Assembly: GCA_044359885.1 (NCBI GenBank)
Contig: JBIKLI010000253.1
Location: 1-6,544 of the forward strand
Reading direction: 5' to 3'
DNA from: CAIOSQ01 sp044359885
Lineage (GTDB): Bacteria; Pseudomonadota; Alphaproteobacteria; CACIAM-22H2
Length of the DNA stretch: 6,544 bases
Made by a program: the position numbers and the translations under genes. Positions 5,637 to 6,544 of the stretch are shown here, one piece after another; the stretch's first letter is position 1, and each line of letters starts with the position of its first letter. The notes under the pieces are model-generated. The model did no database searches. It saw only the letters and a list, made by a program, of their open reading frames with translations, and was not told where the DNA came from.

Positions 5637-5666
5637 TTGACTTGTCGGCAGGTCCGGACCTATTGA
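5637..5666 (+). promoter_or_regulatory. Candidate promoter of acyl-CoA dehydrogenase gene
   Basis: TTGACT (5637-5642) is a good -35 element. TATTGA (5661-5666) after an 18-nt spacer is a weak -10. The expected start site falls at or beside the ATG at 5673, and no convincing Shine-Dalgarno precedes that ATG, so the transcript could be leaderless. Confidence 0.4.
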
Positions 5667-5672
5667 GCCGGC

Positions 5673-6544
5673 ATGGATTTCGATCTGTCCGACGAGCAGC
5701 GCGCGATCCGCGACACCGCGCGGGACTTCGCGGCGGCGCATTTCGCGCCGAACGCGGCGCGGTGGGATGCGGACGAAATCTTTCCGCAGGACGAGCTTCG
5801 CGCCGCGGCGGCGCTTGGCCTCGCCGCCATCTATGTGCGTGCGGATGTCGGCGGCAGCGAACTTGGCCGTCGCGACGCCGCCCTGGTCTTCGAGGAACTG
5901 GCAGCGGGGTGCACCTCGACGGCGGCCTATCTGTCGATCCACAACATGGTCGCCTGGATGATCGACAGCTTCGGGAATTCGGCGCAGCGTGCGCGCTGGG
6001 TCCCGGCGCTCGCGGCGATGGAGCTTTTCGGCAGCTACTGCCTCACCGAGCCGGGCTCGGGCTCCGACGCCGCATCCCTGCGCACGCGCGCCGTGCGCGA
6101 CGGCGATCATTACGTCGTCAACGGCAGCAAGGCGTTCATCTCCGGCGGCGGCAGTTCGGACATCTACATCGTCATGGTGCGGACCGGCGGCGAGGGGCCC
6201 GGCGGGATTTCCGCGCTGGTGGTCGAGAAGGGGACCCCTGGGCTGGGTTTCGGCAAGCGCGAGCGCAAGCTCGGCTGGAACTCGCAACCGACCGCCATGG
6301 TGATCTTCGAGGATGCGCGGGTACCCGTCGCCAATCGTCTCGGGCAGGAAGGGGAAGGCTTCCGCTTCGCGATGAAGGGGCTGGATGGCGGCCGCGTCAA
6401 CATCGCCGCCTGCTCGCTCGGCGCCGCACGGGCCTGTCTGGGCTTCGCCCGGGACCATCTCGCCATGCGCAAGCAGTTCGGGCGGCGCCTCGCGGACTTC
6501 CAGGCCCTGCAGTTCCGGTTGGCCGACATGGCGACCGACCTCGA
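5673..6544 (+). CDS. Isobutyryl-CoA dehydrogenase-like acyl-CoA dehydrogenase (N-terminal part, cut by window edge)
   Basis: FAD-dependent acyl-CoA dehydrogenase; the first 290 codons are present and the frame is open to the right edge. The sequence closely resembles human ACAD8, which oxidises isobutyryl-CoA to methacrylyl-CoA in valine breakdown. Seen: helical N-terminal domain (MDFDLSDEQRAIRD onward), SIHNMVAWMIDSFG (88-101), the flavin-binding SYCLTEPGSGSDAASL (121-136), GSKAFISGGG (151-160), VVEKGTPGL (183-191), KLGWNSQPT (199-207), and RKQFG (266-270) opening the C-terminal helical domain. The catalytic glutamate should lie beyond the edge and cannot be checked. A related short-branched-chain enzyme is the main alternative. 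It is divergent from the ribosomal genes. Valine-pathway partners such as mmsA, mmsB or an enoyl-CoA hydratase might follow but are not in view. Confidence 0.9.
   Translation, partial: MDFDLSDEQRAIRDTARDFAAAHFAPNAARWDADEIFPQDELRAAAALGLAAIYVRADVGGSELGRRDAALVFEELAAGCTSTAAYLSIHNMVAWMIDSFGNSAQRARWVPALAAMELFGSYCLTEPGSGSDAASLRTRAVRDGDHYVVNGSKAFISGGGSSDIYIVMVRTGGEGPGGISALVVEKGTPGLGFGKRERKLGWNSQPTAMVIFEDARVPVANRLGQEGEGFRFAMKGLDGGRVNIAACSLGAARACLGFARDHLAMRKQFGRRLADFQALQFRLADMATDL

Noticed and set aside
5511..6458. A 315-codon open frame on the minus strand, antisense to the acyl-CoA dehydrogenase
   Set aside because: The opposing strand encodes an unmistakable dehydrogenase. The antisense peptide has no recognisable motifs and ends just upstream of rpsF by chance.

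Overview
The window looks like a chromosomal housekeeping segment from a GC-rich alphaproteobacterium, probably Rhodospirillales-like. The basis is the gene order rpsF-rpsR-DUF2232-rplI-dnaB-alr, the very GC-rich codon use, and two lineage-style insertions in DnaB. I infer this from remembered family patterns, not from a search. I see no phage, insertion sequence, CRISPR array, tRNA or rRNA.

Layout, read along the minus strand from right to left. A short divergent intergenic region (5467-5672) carries a candidate rpsF promoter and a structured rpsF leader. Next come rpsF (S6), rpsR (S18), a DUF2232 multi-pass membrane protein and rplI (L9), tightly packed. A perfect 12-bp inverted repeat followed by a short U-run lies just after rplI and probably ends or attenuates the ribosomal transcript. 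Then follow dnaB (replicative helicase), alr (alanine racemase, 3 nt after dnaB) and the start of an MlaE-type ABC permease gene that overlaps alr by ATGA and runs off the left edge. On the plus strand, 5673 to the right edge holds the first 290 codons of an acyl-CoA dehydrogenase closely resembling isobutyryl-CoA dehydrogenase (ACAD8 type, valine catabolism).

The minus-strand genes together serve growth: small-subunit and large-subunit ribosomal proteins, replication fork unwinding, D-alanine supply for peptidoglycan, and outer-membrane lipid transport. S6 and S18 form a dimer in the 30S subunit, which fits their overlapping genes. The divergent catabolic gene is probably the start of an unrelated transcript.

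Nothing here amounts to a wholly new system. The points most worth a second look are: a 20-codon ORF that exactly bridges rpsR and the DUF2232 gene by stop/start overlaps on both sides; matching in-frame DNA words in the tail of rpsF and the head of rpsR, suggesting a local duplication that gave S6 and S18 the same short peptide; a nested-stem rpsF leader that may be an S6:S18 feedback site; and a possible leaderless start for the acyl-CoA dehydrogenase.
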